A stretch of DNA of 36,060 bases from contig CAMKQH010000032.1 of the NCBI GenBank assembly GCA_946414885.1, positions 1 to 36,060 on the forward strand, in the 5' to 3' direction. The notes beneath the pieces are model-generated. The model was not told where the DNA came from. It was given only the letters and a program-made list of their open reading frames with translations, and made no database searches. Shown here piece by piece: positions 1 through 7,713 of the stretch (its first letter is position 1; every line of letters starts with the position of its first letter). The position numbers and the translations under genes are program-made. The DNA comes from an uncultured Lachnospiraceae bacterium (GTDB lineage: Bacteria; Bacillota; Clostridia; Lachnospirales; Lachnospiraceae).

Positions 1-275
1 GCAGGCAAGTAAAAGGAACGAAGAGTACTTGCCTGGAAGGGAAAAAAGGAACGCAGGCAAGTAAGACGGGCGAAGAGTACTTGCCTGGAAGGGAAAAAAG
101 GAACGCAGGCAAGTAAGACGGGTGTAAAATACTTGCCTGAGAAGCAAAAATGGAGTGCAGGCAAGTAAATGGAACGAAGAGTACTTGCCTGGAAGGGAAA
201 AAAGGAACGCAGGCAAGTAAGACGGGCGAAGAGTACTTGCCTGGAGGGCAAAAAAGGAATCCAGGCAAGCAGAAA
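1..275. repeat. 52-bp tandem hairpin repeat array
   Basis: Five full units of exactly 52 bp start at 1, 53, 105, 157 and 209, and a decayed sixth starts at 261. Each full unit carries a perfect 10-bp inverted repeat (CAGGCAAGTA, 14-nt loop, TACTTGCCTG); in unit 1 the arms are 2-11 and 26-35. The stem is unchanged in all five units, while the loop and the A-rich linker vary, most of all in unit 3. The sixth copy keeps only a left-arm remnant. The array may begin before the window. No coding role is supported, since 52 is not a multiple of three. Confidence 0.93.
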
Positions 276-293
276 AGCATAGGCGTAAAGAAA

Positions 294-322
294 TCGACAA
301 AATTCTTCATACGTGATACAAT
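294..322 (+). promoter_or_regulatory. sigma-A-type promoter for the small basic ORF
   Basis: TCGACA (294-299) and TACAAT (317-322) are separated by 17 bp. The promoter lies just after the repeat array and 43 bp before the ATG at 365. Confidence 0.55.
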
Positions 323-364
323 GGTCTCGTAACTAAGAGGTTCAGTTTCGCAAAGGAAGAATAA

Positions 365-550
365 ATGAACAGTCTTGTAAAGTTGGAGATCACGAATCAA
401 ATGTTGAATTGCCGGAATTTTATCCGTTCGGTTAAGAGGGCCGCGCTGCGGGATAATGGAAAGATCGACAGAAAGGAGCTCCGGACCATGCGGAAGCTGG
501 CGCGGGCAACGGAACGGTATTTCCGGGAATTGCAAAGACTGTCGAAGTGA
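365..550 (+). CDS. Small basic hypothetical protein (61 aa)
   Basis: I do not recognise this 61-residue protein. It is rich in Arg and Lys, especially from residue 20 onward, and looks largely helical and soluble, with no membrane segment or signal peptide. The start is supported by AAGGAAGA at 353-360 and by a good promoter at 294-322. It stands alone between two repeat-rich intergenic stretches. Its compact charged make-up could fit a nucleic-acid-binding or regulatory peptide, but nothing in the sequence shows that. The promoter, ribosome binding site and ORF together make it more likely real than chance. Confidence 0.5.
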   Translation: MNSLVKLEITNQMLNCRNFIRSVKRAALRDNGKIDRKELRTMRKLARATERYFRELQRLSK

Positions 551-616
551 AAATAATTAAGTCTAAACGTCAAATCAGAATGACGCATCAAAACATTAAA
601 CCAAAATAAAGAATAC

Positions 617-660
617 AAATGATAAATCCAAATGATAAATCCAAATGATAAATCCAAATG
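617..660. repeat. 13-bp tandem repeat (three copies plus a partial)
   Basis: AAATGATAAATCC repeats exactly at 617-629, 630-642 and 643-655, with AAATG following at 656-660. It is part of the gene-free stretch 551-983, which also holds a hairpin (666-695), a 36-bp repeat (737-832) and the ldhA promoter. Confidence 0.85.
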
Positions 661-665
661 AAGAG

Positions 666-700
666 GGCGAGTGACAAGAAAGTTTGTTACTCGCCTTCAT
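666..700 (+). other. Stable hairpin, possible weak terminator
   Basis: A 12-bp stem (666-677 with 684-695, one G-T pair) closes a 6-nt loop. Only a poor T-tract follows, beginning about 10 nt later, so the terminator role is uncertain. It could end the transcript of the small ORF at 365-550. Confidence 0.4.
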
Positions 701-720
701 GCATATTTTTCCATAATTTC

Positions 721-832
721 ATGCCGCAAGCAAAAACCATGCCAGAGGCAAAAGCAATGCATCATGGAAAAACCATGCCAGAGGCAAAAGCAATGCATCA
801 TGGAAAATCCCTGCCACAGGCAAAAGTCATGC
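721..832. repeat. 36-bp direct repeat, two full copies plus decayed ends
   Basis: Near-identical 36-bp units lie at 737-772 and 773-808. A diverged third begins at 809 and a decayed piece lies at 721-736. Each unit contains two small dyads: TGCC-AGA-GGCA, and CATGG-A5-CCATG across the unit junction. The units can be read as 12-residue repeats in one frame, but no ribosome binding site supports translation. Confidence 0.8.
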
Positions 833-921
833 CTGCTCAACTTTTTTACTGTAAAAGCATAGATTTCATTCCTCATGCAAAAATTATCATTAGGAAGTGG
901 GATGGATCTGGGGATCATGCA

Positions 922-950
922 TTGCGGATTATGGGAAAAAGTGGTAAAAT
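922..950 (+). promoter_or_regulatory. Promoter for ldhA
   Basis: TTGCGG (922-927), a 17-bp spacer and TAAAAT (945-950) lie 33 bp before the TTG start at 984. Confidence 0.6.
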
Positions 951-983
951 AAACATAGTTTTTTAAGAAAGGGAGGGTTTGCG

Positions 984-1973
984 TTGAAAGTATTATTTTA
1001 TGCAGCCAAGGTATATGATAAAAAGTCTTTTGGGAACGTTCTGGGACAGTTTCCGGAGATCACGATTGACTACATTGATCCGGAGCTGGAGCCGAGAACG
1101 GCAGTGCTGGCCAAGGGATATGATGCAGTTTGCGCGTTTGTGAGCGCGGACGTGGGAGCGGAGACGCTGACCATTTTGAAGGACTGCGGCGTGATGGCGG
1201 TGCTGATGAGATGTGCGGGATTTAACAATGTGGACGTGGAGAAGGCGAAGGAGCTTGGCATCATTGTAAAGCGCGTTCCGGGATATTCGCCGGAATCCGT
1301 GGCGGAGCTTGCCATGGCACTGGCACTGGCCGTGAACAGAAGACTTTACAAGGCTTATAATAAGGTTCGAGAGAACGACTATACGCTGAAGGGGCTCCGC
1401 GGCGTGAACTTCTATGGGAAGACGGCAGGAATCGTCGGAACGGGAAAGATCGGTGCGGCCATGTGCAGGATCTGCCGCGGCTTTGGCATGCGGGTGATCG
1501 CGTATGACGTGTACCAGAATCCCGCTCTCTCGGACTTTGTGGAGTACGTCACCATGGATGAACTCCTGGCGCAAAGCGACCTGATCTCGCTGCACTGCCC
1601 GCTGATGGACAGTACGTATCACATGATCAACATTGAATCCATCAAGAAGATGAAAGATGGCGTGATCCTGGTGAATACTTCCAGGGGCGCGCTGGTGAAC
1701 ACGCAGGAGCTGATTGAGGGCATCCGCCTGAACAAGTTCCTGGGCGTTGGACTTGACGTATATGAGGAGGAGACGGGCAACGTTTACGAGGACCGCTCGG
1801 ATGACATTATGGAGCATTCCGTTACTGCAAGACTCCTTGCCTTCCCCAACGTGATGATCACCTCGCATCAAGGATTCTATACGCTGGAGGCGCTTGCAGC
1901 CATAGCGGAGACAACGCTTCAGAATCTGATGGACGCAAAGGAAGGAAAGCGGACGCCGAATGACGTCGCCTAA
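984..1973 (+). CDS. ldhA: D-lactate dehydrogenase, LdhA-type 2-hydroxyacid dehydrogenase
   Basis: This cytosolic fermentative enzyme would reduce pyruvate to D-lactate with NADH. The 329-residue length and the sequence along most of its length match E. coli LdhA, including RCAGFNNVD (76-84) and YGKTAG. The Rossmann motif GTGKIG lies at 152-157. The catalytic set of the D-2-hydroxyacid dehydrogenase family is present: Arg234 in NTSRGAL, Glu263 after LDVYEE, and His295 in TSHQGF. Translation starts at TTG, placed 6 nt after a strong GGGAGGG site; no ATG is better placed. The gene has its own promoter and its end lies 28 bp before the preferred HD-GYP start, so the two may be co-transcribed. Another 2-hydroxyacid substrate is possible, but similarity to LdhA rather than to generic family members favours lactate. 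Confidence 0.9.
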   Translation: MKVLFYAAKVYDKKSFGNVLGQFPEITIDYIDPELEPRTAVLAKGYDAVCAFVSADVGAETLTILKDCGVMAVLMRCAGFNNVDVEKAKELGIIVKRVPGYSPESVAELAMALALAVNRRLYKAYNKVRENDYTLKGLRGVNFYGKTAGIVGTGKIGAAMCRICRGFGMRVIAYDVYQNPALSDFVEYVTMDELLAQSDLISLHCPLMDSTYHMINIESIKKMKDGVILVNTSRGALVNTQELIEGIRLNKFLGVGLDVYEEETGNVYEDRSDDIMEHSVTARLLAFPNVMITSHQGFYTLEALAAIAETTLQNLMDAKEGKRTPNDVA

Positions 1974-2001
1974 AACCGAAAGAGATTCGAGGAACGGGCA
2001 A

Positions 2002-5000
2002 ATGAAAAAGAAACGTCGGAAAATGCAATGGATAACGCGGATCTGCGGAGGGATGATGGCTGCATGGCTTGCAGTGATCGGATGTACGCCAACGTGCCTG
2101 CATGCCGCAGGAAGTGATGCCGGAAAGAAGATTACCGTGGATTATACGGGACGCAGCGAGGGATTTGCCGCGATTCTGTATGATAATACCAATGGCCTTC
2201 CTACTTCGGAAGCGAACACCATTCTGGAGACGGAGGAGGGCTTTTTGTGGATCGGAAGCTACAGCGGCTTGATCCGGTATGACGGCAATACTTTCGAAAG
2301 AATGGACTCCACCACGGGCATTGCCAGCGTGGTGAGCCTGTTTGCGGACAGTAAGAACCGACTGTGGGTTGGAACAAACGACAGCGGCGTAGTGATGCTG
2401 GACGGAGACCGTGAGCTTCACTTTGACAAGTCGGATGGTCTGCAGTCCACGTCCATCAGGGCCATCACGGAGGATGGCGACGGAAACGTTTTCGTTGCAA
2501 CGACCCACGGTATTGCCGTGATCGATTCTAACCTGAAGCTGAAGGTCATTGACGAACCGCAAATCAAAAATGAATACGTCAGGGAGCTGTCCACCGGAGT
2601 GGACGATCGCATTTACGGACTGACAATGAATGGAGCCGTATTTGTCATCGAGAAGGAAAAAATGATCGGATTCTACGAGGGCGAGAAGATGGGGATTCCT
2701 TCCGTTCACGCCCTCTATCCAGATCCGAAAAAGTCGGGATACGTCTATATCGGTACCAAGGATGCAGAGCTTTATTACGGAAAGCTGGAGGACGGAATGA
2801 AGGACGCAACGGTGATCAGCGTGGCGCCTTTGAATTACGTAAATGACGTGAAGATGATCCAGGATCAGCTCTGGGTGTGCGCGGACAATGGCATCGCCAT
2901 GGTGGAAGACGGGATGTGTCAGGTGCTGGAGAACGTTCCGATGATTCATTCCGTTGAGAAGGTGATCACGGACTACCAGGGAAATCTATGGTTTGCTTCC
3001 TCCAGACAGGGAGTGATGAAGATTGTTCCGGACCAATTTATGGACGTGTTTGAGCGGTTTGACCTTGAAGATGAGGTGGTGAACTCCACCTGCTACGAGG
3101 ACGGCCGGCTCTATATTGGAACGGACAACGGATTATTGGTTCTTGGAAAGGATAAGGTCATTGAAAGCATTCCGTTGAAGAGTGCAGTGACTGTTTCGGG
3201 GACAAAGATACCCGCGGATGACCTGATCGCTCTTTTCAAGGGCTTTCGTATCCGTTCCATTATCTGTGATTCCAAGGGCAGATTATGGTTTTCCACCTAC
3301 AAGGAGAACATGCTGACGCGTTATGATCACGGAAACGTCGTCCGTTTCACTGAGGAAGACGGATTGCCTTCAGACCGTATCAGAACGGTGGTGGAAAGAA
3401 AGGACGGAAGCTTTCTTGTGGCGTGTACGGGTGGCGTTGCCGTGATCGAAGGAGACAAGGTCGCGGCGGTCTATAATGAAAAATCCGGCATCAGCAACAC
3501 GGAGGTTTTGACCGTTGCGGAAGGCACAAACGGAGACATTTTGGCCGGTACGGACGGCGACGGAATCTACGTCGTCAAGGGAAAGAACGTGGTACACGTG
3601 GGAACGGAGGAGGGTTTACGCTCCAACGTGGTCATGAGGATCAAGCGCGACGAAAAGAGAAAGCTGTTTTGGATCGTGACCAGCAATTCCCTGGCCTACA
3701 TGACGGAAGACTATCAGGTGACGACGATCCGCAAATTCCCTTATCCCAATAATTTTGACGTGGTTGAAAATGGTAAGGGAGACATTTGGATCCTGAGCAG
3801 TAACGGAATTTACGCAGTTTCTGCGGAAGAATTGATCAGGAACGAAGAGATCGATGCGACGTTCTACGGTCGTGACAATGGTTTGGCCCACGTGCCGACT
3901 TCGAACTCCTACAGTGACTTGTCGGAAAACGGCGACCTGTACGTGGCTTGCAATTCCGGCGTGATCAAGGTGAATGTTGAAACGCCCATCGAGACCGTAA
4001 ACAATTTGAAAATGTCCGTGCCCTTTGTGGAGGCGGACGGCGAATTGATCTATCCGGACGAAGAAGGTCATTTTACAATCTCTTCTAAGGTAAAGAAGCT
4101 GACCATTCATGGTTACGTTTACGCATATACGCTGATGAATCCTGAGGTATCGTATTACCTTAAGGGATTTGAAAAGAACGTGACGACGGTCAAGAGAAGT
4201 GATTTTGGCGAAGTGGACTATACCAACCTTAACGGCGGCACGTATCAGTTTGTGATGAGCCTAAGTGATTTCTCCGGCAGCGGCAACAAGGAACTTGTGG
4301 TGACCATCGTTAAGCAGAAGGCGCTCATAGAGCAGCTCTGGTTCCAGATCCTATGCATCATCTTGATCCTTGCCCTGATCGCGAACGTGGTGATTCATTA
4401 CGTGCGCAAAAAGACGAAGGCCCTCCTAAAGAAACAAGAGGAGAACAAGCAGCTGATCCGTGAGATCACCGAAGCCTTCGCAATGACCATCGACATGAAG
4501 GATCGTTATACGCGAGGTCATTCAACGAGAGTGGCAGAATATACGGCAATGCTGGCGAGGGAACTGGGATATGACGAGGAGACGGTGGAGAAATACCGCA
4601 ACATTGCCCTCTTGCATGACATCGGAAAGATCGGCGTGCCGCCTGAAGTGCTGAATAAGCAGGGAAAGCTGACGGATCAGGAATTTGCCGTGATCAAGTC
4701 TCATTCCGCTTTGGGATATGAAGCGCTGCGGAAGATCAACATTATGCCGGAGCTGGCGATCGGCGCGAGATCGCACCACGAGCGCCCAGATGGCAAGGGA
4801 TATCCCCAGGGACTTTCGCAGTCAGACATTCCGCGGGTAGCGCAGATCATCGCCGTGGCAGATACGTTCGACGCGATGTATTCCGACCGTCCTTACCGTA
4901 AGAGGATGAATTTCGACAAGGCTGTTTCGATCATCCGGGAGGTGGCCGGAACCCAGCTAACCAGCGACGTGGTGGAAGCCTTCCTCCGATTGGTGGAGAA

Positions 5001-5214
5001 GGGCGAATTCCGCGCGGCGGATGACGCGGGCGGCGGAAGCATGGAGGACATTAATAACATCCACAAGAAGCAGGAGAAGCAGGCCGAAGAGGAGAAGAAG
5101 GCTGAGGAAGCCAAGGCTGCGGAGAACAAGGCTGAGGAAGGCAAGACGGCGGAAGATGGGAAGCCGGTTGAGGGAGACAAAACCGTGGAAGGCGGCAAGA
5201 CCGAAGAGAAATAA
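2002..5214 (+). CDS. Membrane beta-propeller sensor with HD-GYP c-di-GMP phosphodiesterase domain
   Basis: This is a 1070-residue one-protein signalling system. A signal peptide (about 1-35, MKKKRRK followed by a hydrophobic stretch) leads into a long region of two-component-regulator-propeller repeats (about 45-660; recurring patterns like GLPTSEANTI, LWIGSYSGLIRYDG and GLPSDRIRTV). A Y_Y_Y-like beta-sandwich follows (about 675-770), then one membrane helix (about 780-803) and an HD-GYP domain (about 825-995). Catalytic motifs are intact: HDIGKIG with His872/Asp873, HHERPDGKGYP (925-935) and ADTFDAM. The tail from about 1005 is a low-complexity Glu/Lys/Ala stretch. The propeller should face outside and control c-di-GMP hydrolysis inside. 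The start at 2002 is chosen for its GAGG site and signal peptide; an upstream in-frame ATG at 1960 overlaps ldhA and lacks a good site. Confidence 0.88.
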   Translation: MKKKRRKMQWITRICGGMMAAWLAVIGCTPTCLHAAGSDAGKKITVDYTGRSEGFAAILYDNTNGLPTSEANTILETEEGFLWIGSYSGLIRYDGNTFERMDSTTGIASVVSLFADSKNRLWVGTNDSGVVMLDGDRELHFDKSDGLQSTSIRAITEDGDGNVFVATTHGIAVIDSNLKLKVIDEPQIKNEYVRELSTGVDDRIYGLTMNGAVFVIEKEKMIGFYEGEKMGIPSVHALYPDPKKSGYVYIGTKDAELYYGKLEDGMKDATVISVAPLNYVNDVKMIQDQLWVCADNGIAMVEDGMCQVLENVPMIHSVEKVITDYQGNLWFASSRQGVMKIVPDQFMDVFERFDLEDEVVNSTCYEDGRLYIGTDNGLLVLGKDKVIESIPLKSAVTVSGTKIPADDLIALFKGFRIRSIICDSKGRLWFSTYKENMLTRYDHGNVVRFTEEDGLPSDRIRTVVERKDGSFLVACTGGVAVIEGDKVAAVYNEKSGISNTEVLTVAEGTNGDILAGTDGDGIYVVKGKNVVHVGTEEGLRSNVVMRIKRDEKRKLFWIVTSNSLAYMTEDYQVTTIRKFPYPNNFDVVENGKGDIWILSSNGIYAVSAEELIRNEEIDATFYGRDNGLAHVPTSNSYSDLSENGDLYVACNSGVIKVNVETPIETVNNLKMSVPFVEADGELIYPDEEGHFTISSKVKKLTIHGYVYAYTLMNPEVSYYLKGFEKNVTTVKRSDFGEVDYTNLNGGTYQFVMSLSDFSGSGNKELVVTIVKQKALIEQLWFQILCIILILALIANVVIHYVRKKTKALLKKQEENKQLIREITEAFAMTIDMKDRYTRGHSTRVAEYTAMLARELGYDEETVEKYRNIALLHDIGKIGVPPEVLNKQGKLTDQEFAVIKSHSALGYEALRKINIMPELAIGARSHHERPDGKGYPQGLSQSDIPRVAQIIAVADTFDAMYSDRPYRKRMNFDKAVSIIREVAGTQLTSDVVEAFLRLVEKGEFRAADDAGGGSMEDINNIHKKQEKQAEEEKKAEEAKAAENKAEEGKTAEDGKPVEGDKTVEGGKTEEK

Positions 5215-5230
5215 GGAAGAGGTTTTAGAA

Positions 5231-5263
5231 GGGAGAGAGGCGTTAAGCCCCTCTCCCTTTTTT
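5231..5263 (+). terminator. Rho-independent terminator after the HD-GYP gene
   Basis: GGGAGAG (5231-5237) pairs with CTCTCCC (5251-5257), extended inward by AGG/CCC-type pairs, followed by a run of six T. Confidence 0.9.
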
Positions 5264-5302
5264 AGTTGGAAGCCTAGGACGGAAAATTTTTGACGGAGCC
5301 TA

Positions 5303-5331
5303 TTGACAAAGTTAATCGCTGGATGTATTAT
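5303..5331 (+). promoter_or_regulatory. Promoter of the ABC/GntR operon
   Basis: TTGACA (5303-5308) is a consensus -35 box. A 17-bp spacer and TATTAT (5326-5331) follow. Transcription should start near 5338, inside the inverted repeat at 5333-5353, about 95 bp before the first gene. Confidence 0.8.
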
Positions 5332-5332
5332 A

Positions 5333-5353
5333 TGTATTACAAGGAGCAATACA
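5333..5353. promoter_or_regulatory. Inverted-repeat operator candidate at the operon start site
   Basis: TGTATT (5333-5338) and AATACA (5348-5353) form a 6-9-6 inverted repeat beginning directly after the -10 box. An ATGTATTAT/ATGTATTAC direct repeat overlaps it. The position suits a repressor, and the obvious candidate is the YtrA-type GntR protein encoded at 7714-8085 in the same operon. That link is inference. Confidence 0.5.
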
Positions 5354-5433
5354 AATAATGCAACATATAAATAAATGACAGAGCAAGCAAAGGGAGAAGG
5401 CCGGAAGGCTTTGCTCCGGGAAAGGAGAATCAT

Positions 5434-5637
5434 ATGCCTGAAGTAAAAGAGATGTTACCGTTTTTGATTCCAGTTATCATTGCAGAGATTGTTTTGCTGG
5501 CGTATACGCTGAGGCACGTGCTGACGCATGAGAATTACAAGCGTGGTAACCGCATGCTGTGGGTGATCGTCTGCATTGTGGGAATGGAGTTTATTGGACC
5601 GATTTTGTATTTTCTTCTTGGAAAGGAAGATGCGTGA
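5434..5637 (+). CDS. Small PLDc_N-domain membrane protein (YxlE-like)
   Basis: This 67-residue protein has two membrane helices (about 8-27 and 41-62) joined by a short basic loop. The pattern ends in FIGPILYFLLGKED, typical of the PLDc_N (phospholipase D-nuclease N-terminal) family, which despite its name has no catalytic residues here. In Bacillus the YxlE protein of this type is encoded just before the YxlF/YxlG ABC transporter, and the same order is seen here. AAAGGAG at 5421-5427 supports the start. Its stop overlaps the ATPase start by one base (TGATG), implying translational coupling. It probably acts as an accessory or anchor of the transporter. Confidence 0.78.
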   Translation: MPEVKEMLPFLIPVIIAEIVLLAYTLRHVLTHENYKRGNRMLWVIVCIVGMEFIGPILYFLLGKEDA

Positions 5638-6572
5638 TGACGAACGTTTTGGAAATATCCGGACTGAAAAAAAGTTTTGGTGAGAAGAAGGTGCTGCAGG
5701 GCGTGGACCTTACGGTGCCGGAGAAGAAGGTTTTCGGCTTTGTCGGAAGAAACGGCGCCGGAAAGACGACGACCATGAAGGTGACGCTGGGACTCCTTGC
5801 GGCGGACGCCGGAGAGGTCAGTGTCTGCGGGGAGACCGTGCACTACGGAAATACAAAGACGAACCGTTTTATCGGCTATTTGCCGGACGTGCCGGAGTAT
5901 TATTCCTTTATGACGGCAATGGAATATTTGAATTTTTGCGGGGAAATCACGGGATTGCCTTCGGGAGAGATCAAGGGCAGATGTGAGGAGATGCTAAGAC
6001 TCGTGGGACTTGCCGGGGAAAAGCACAGGATCAAGGGCTTTTCCCGTGGCATGAAGCAAAGGCTTGGCATAGCACAGGCGCTTCTTGGAAGGCCGAAGCT
6101 CCTCATCTGTGATGAGCCGACTTCCGCCCTGGATCCCTTGGGACGCAAGGAGATCCTGGACGTCCTCGTGGCGGCGAAGGAGGAGACGACGATATTGTTT
6201 TCGACCCACGTGCTTTCCGACGTGGAGCATATCTGTGACGAGATGGCCCTCTTAAATGACGGAAGGATCGTGATGCAGGGGAGCATCGAGGACGTAAAGA
6301 GCAAGAGGCGGAGCAATTCCGTGGAGATCCAGATGGAACGGGCGGAGGACGCCCAGATGCTTGCGGGAACCTTCGGCGGTTTTCAGGTGGTGAAGCCGGA
6401 GGTGCTGCTTCTTAAGGACGCTGCAAAGGTATCCGACGTCTTGCGGTTCATGGCAGATCATGAAATGCCTTTTGTGCGAATGGAAAAGCAGGAGGCGACG
6501 CTGGAGGACGTGTTCATGGAAGTCTTGAAAAATGGAAGTCTTGCAGAGAATCAGAAAGAAGGGAAACAATGA
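5637..6572 (+). CDS. ABC transporter ATP-binding protein (YxlF/BcrA type)
   Basis: A 311-residue cytosolic ATPase subunit of an ABC-2-type exporter. It has Walker A GRNGAGKTTT, signature FSRGMKQRLG, Walker B LLICDEPTSALDP and the switch His in STHVLSDVEH. The C-terminal 80 residues match the extra domain of drug and bacteriocin exporter ATPases. The start at 5637 overlaps the previous stop and has GGAAAGGAAG upstream; an in-frame upstream start would run over the previous gene. It overlaps the permease by four bases (ATGA), so the two are surely made together. The substrate is unknown. Similar YtrA-regulated systems in Bacillus and relatives respond to cell-wall stress or export peptides. Confidence 0.88.
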   Translation: MTNVLEISGLKKSFGEKKVLQGVDLTVPEKKVFGFVGRNGAGKTTTMKVTLGLLAADAGEVSVCGETVHYGNTKTNRFIGYLPDVPEYYSFMTAMEYLNFCGEITGLPSGEIKGRCEEMLRLVGLAGEKHRIKGFSRGMKQRLGIAQALLGRPKLLICDEPTSALDPLGRKEILDVLVAAKEETTILFSTHVLSDVEHICDEMALLNDGRIVMQGSIEDVKSKRRSNSVEIQMERAEDAQMLAGTFGGFQVVKPEVLLLKDAAKVSDVLRFMADHEMPFVRMEKQEATLEDVFMEVLKNGSLAENQKEGKQ

Positions 6573-7330
6573 AGGCATTTTTGAAGAAGGAATGGATGGA
6601 GATGACGCGGACGGGAAGATTGCTTCTCCTGGTCATTATCTTTGCGATTTTTGGCATTATGAATCCTGCCATTGCAAAGCTGACGCCGTGGATGATGGAG
6701 ATGCTTGAAGACAGCATCGCCCAGTCGGGGCTTCAGATTGGTGAGGTTACGGTAAATGCCATGACAAGCTGGACGCAGTTTTATAAAAACGCGCCGATGA
6801 CATTGATCGTCATTGTTTTGATGAGCAGCGGCGTTCTGACGAATGAGTATCAAAGGGGAACGCTGGTGCAGGTGGTAACGAAGGGATTGTCCCGGAAGAA
6901 GATCATGCTCTCGAAGATGATCGTGACGTATGGCAGCTGGACGGCTCTGTATCTAATATATTTTGGCATCACGTATGGCTATACCGCTTATTTTTGGGGC
7001 GGGGATGAGGTGCCGCACCTAATGTTTGGCGTGTTTGCGTACTGGCTGTTTGGCATGGTGATGCTGGCGCTGCTTTTGGCTTTTTCCGCAGTGGCAAGTA
7101 CGGGAGGCCAGGTCCTGATGGGGACGGGAGGCGTGGCGGCAGTGCTGTTCTTTGCGAATTACGTGCCAAAGCTCCAGAAGTATTTGCCCCTTCAGTTGAT
7201 GAACGGATTGCAGACGGCAGCTGGAGCCATGGAAGTGAAAGACTTTTACGCAGCCATGATTATCGCTGGCGTAGTGATCGCAGGTTGTGGTATGATAAGT
7301 ATGGCAGCTTTTGACAGGAAAAGATTGTAA
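6569..7330 (+). CDS. ABC-2-type transporter permease
   Basis: The 253-residue membrane partner of the ATPase at 5637-6572, joined by an ATGA overlap. The N-terminus (MKAFLKKEWMEMTRTGRLL) is the usual amphipathic start of ABC-2 permeases. About six hydrophobic segments follow, at roughly 19-35, 69-90, 115-138, 146-172, 177-193 and 225-245. The GVLTNEYQRGTLVQVVTKGLSRKKIMLSK segment between the second and third helices is the conserved cytoplasmic loop of this family (YxlG/ABC-2 permease type). Substrate cannot be read from the sequence. Confidence 0.83.
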   Translation: MKAFLKKEWMEMTRTGRLLLLVIIFAIFGIMNPAIAKLTPWMMEMLEDSIAQSGLQIGEVTVNAMTSWTQFYKNAPMTLIVIVLMSSGVLTNEYQRGTLVQVVTKGLSRKKIMLSKMIVTYGSWTALYLIYFGITYGYTAYFWGGDEVPHLMFGVFAYWLFGMVMLALLLAFSAVASTGGQVLMGTGGVAAVLFFANYVPKLQKYLPLQLMNGLQTAAGAMEVKDFYAAMIIAGVVIAGCGMISMAAFDRKRL

Positions 7331-7360
7331 CTAAGGCTAAAACACAGGGGGATTACAAGG

Positions 7361-7696
7361 ATGAGCATTATTTACGGAATCATTATGGGACCGTGCTCGG
7401 CCGTATTTACGGGTCTTGGAATTTACGTGATGCGAAAGAAGGATCCCGGGAATTTTTGGACGGGACAGGAGTTTAAGCCGGGAGAGATCAAGGACGTGAA
7501 GGCGTACAACAAGGCGTTGGGAAAGATGTGGATCGCCTTTTCCGTCCTTATGTGGATCGACACTTTTCTGGGAACGTTTATGGGCGGTAAGATCGGCGGG
7601 ATTTGCCTCATTGCAAGCTTTGTCGTGGGAATCCCGATGCTGCCGGCGGTCTATAACGGAATCTATAAGAAATATTATGATCCAACCAAGGTTTGA
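7361..7696 (+). CDS. DUF3784-like small membrane protein
   Basis: A 111-residue protein with three hydrophobic segments (about 2-22, 55-73 and 77-98). The pattern GIYVMRKKDPGNFWTGQEFKPGEIKDVKAYNKALGKMW resembles DUF3784-type proteins commonly found beside ABC-2 transporters and GntR repressors in Clostridia. Family assignment is by pattern and is not certain. It is the fourth gene of the operon, 30 bp after the permease, with GGGGG about 13 nt and AAGG immediately before the ATG. Role unknown; probably an envelope accessory protein. Confidence 0.68.
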   Translation: MSIIYGIIMGPCSAVFTGLGIYVMRKKDPGNFWTGQEFKPGEIKDVKAYNKALGKMWIAFSVLMWIDTFLGTFMGGKIGGICLIASFVVGIPMLPAVYNGIYKKYYDPTKV

Positions 7697-7713
7697 GGGA
7701 AAGGATGAAGGAC

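Noticed and set aside
1..275. 52-bp array as a CRISPR array
   Set aside because: The whole unit repeats, including the would-be spacers, and no cas gene is present.
150..332. 60-residue ORF across the repeat array
   Set aside because: It is a chance reading frame through the 52-bp repeats without a proper ribosome binding site.
658..966. 102-residue ORF with 12-residue repeats
   Set aside because: It begins in the 13-bp repeat without a ribosome binding site and runs over the ldhA promoter; the repeat comes from the 36-bp DNA repeat.
1858..2949. 363-residue minus-strand ORF opposite the HD-GYP gene
   Set aside because: It runs antisense across two well-supported genes and has no recognisable motif.
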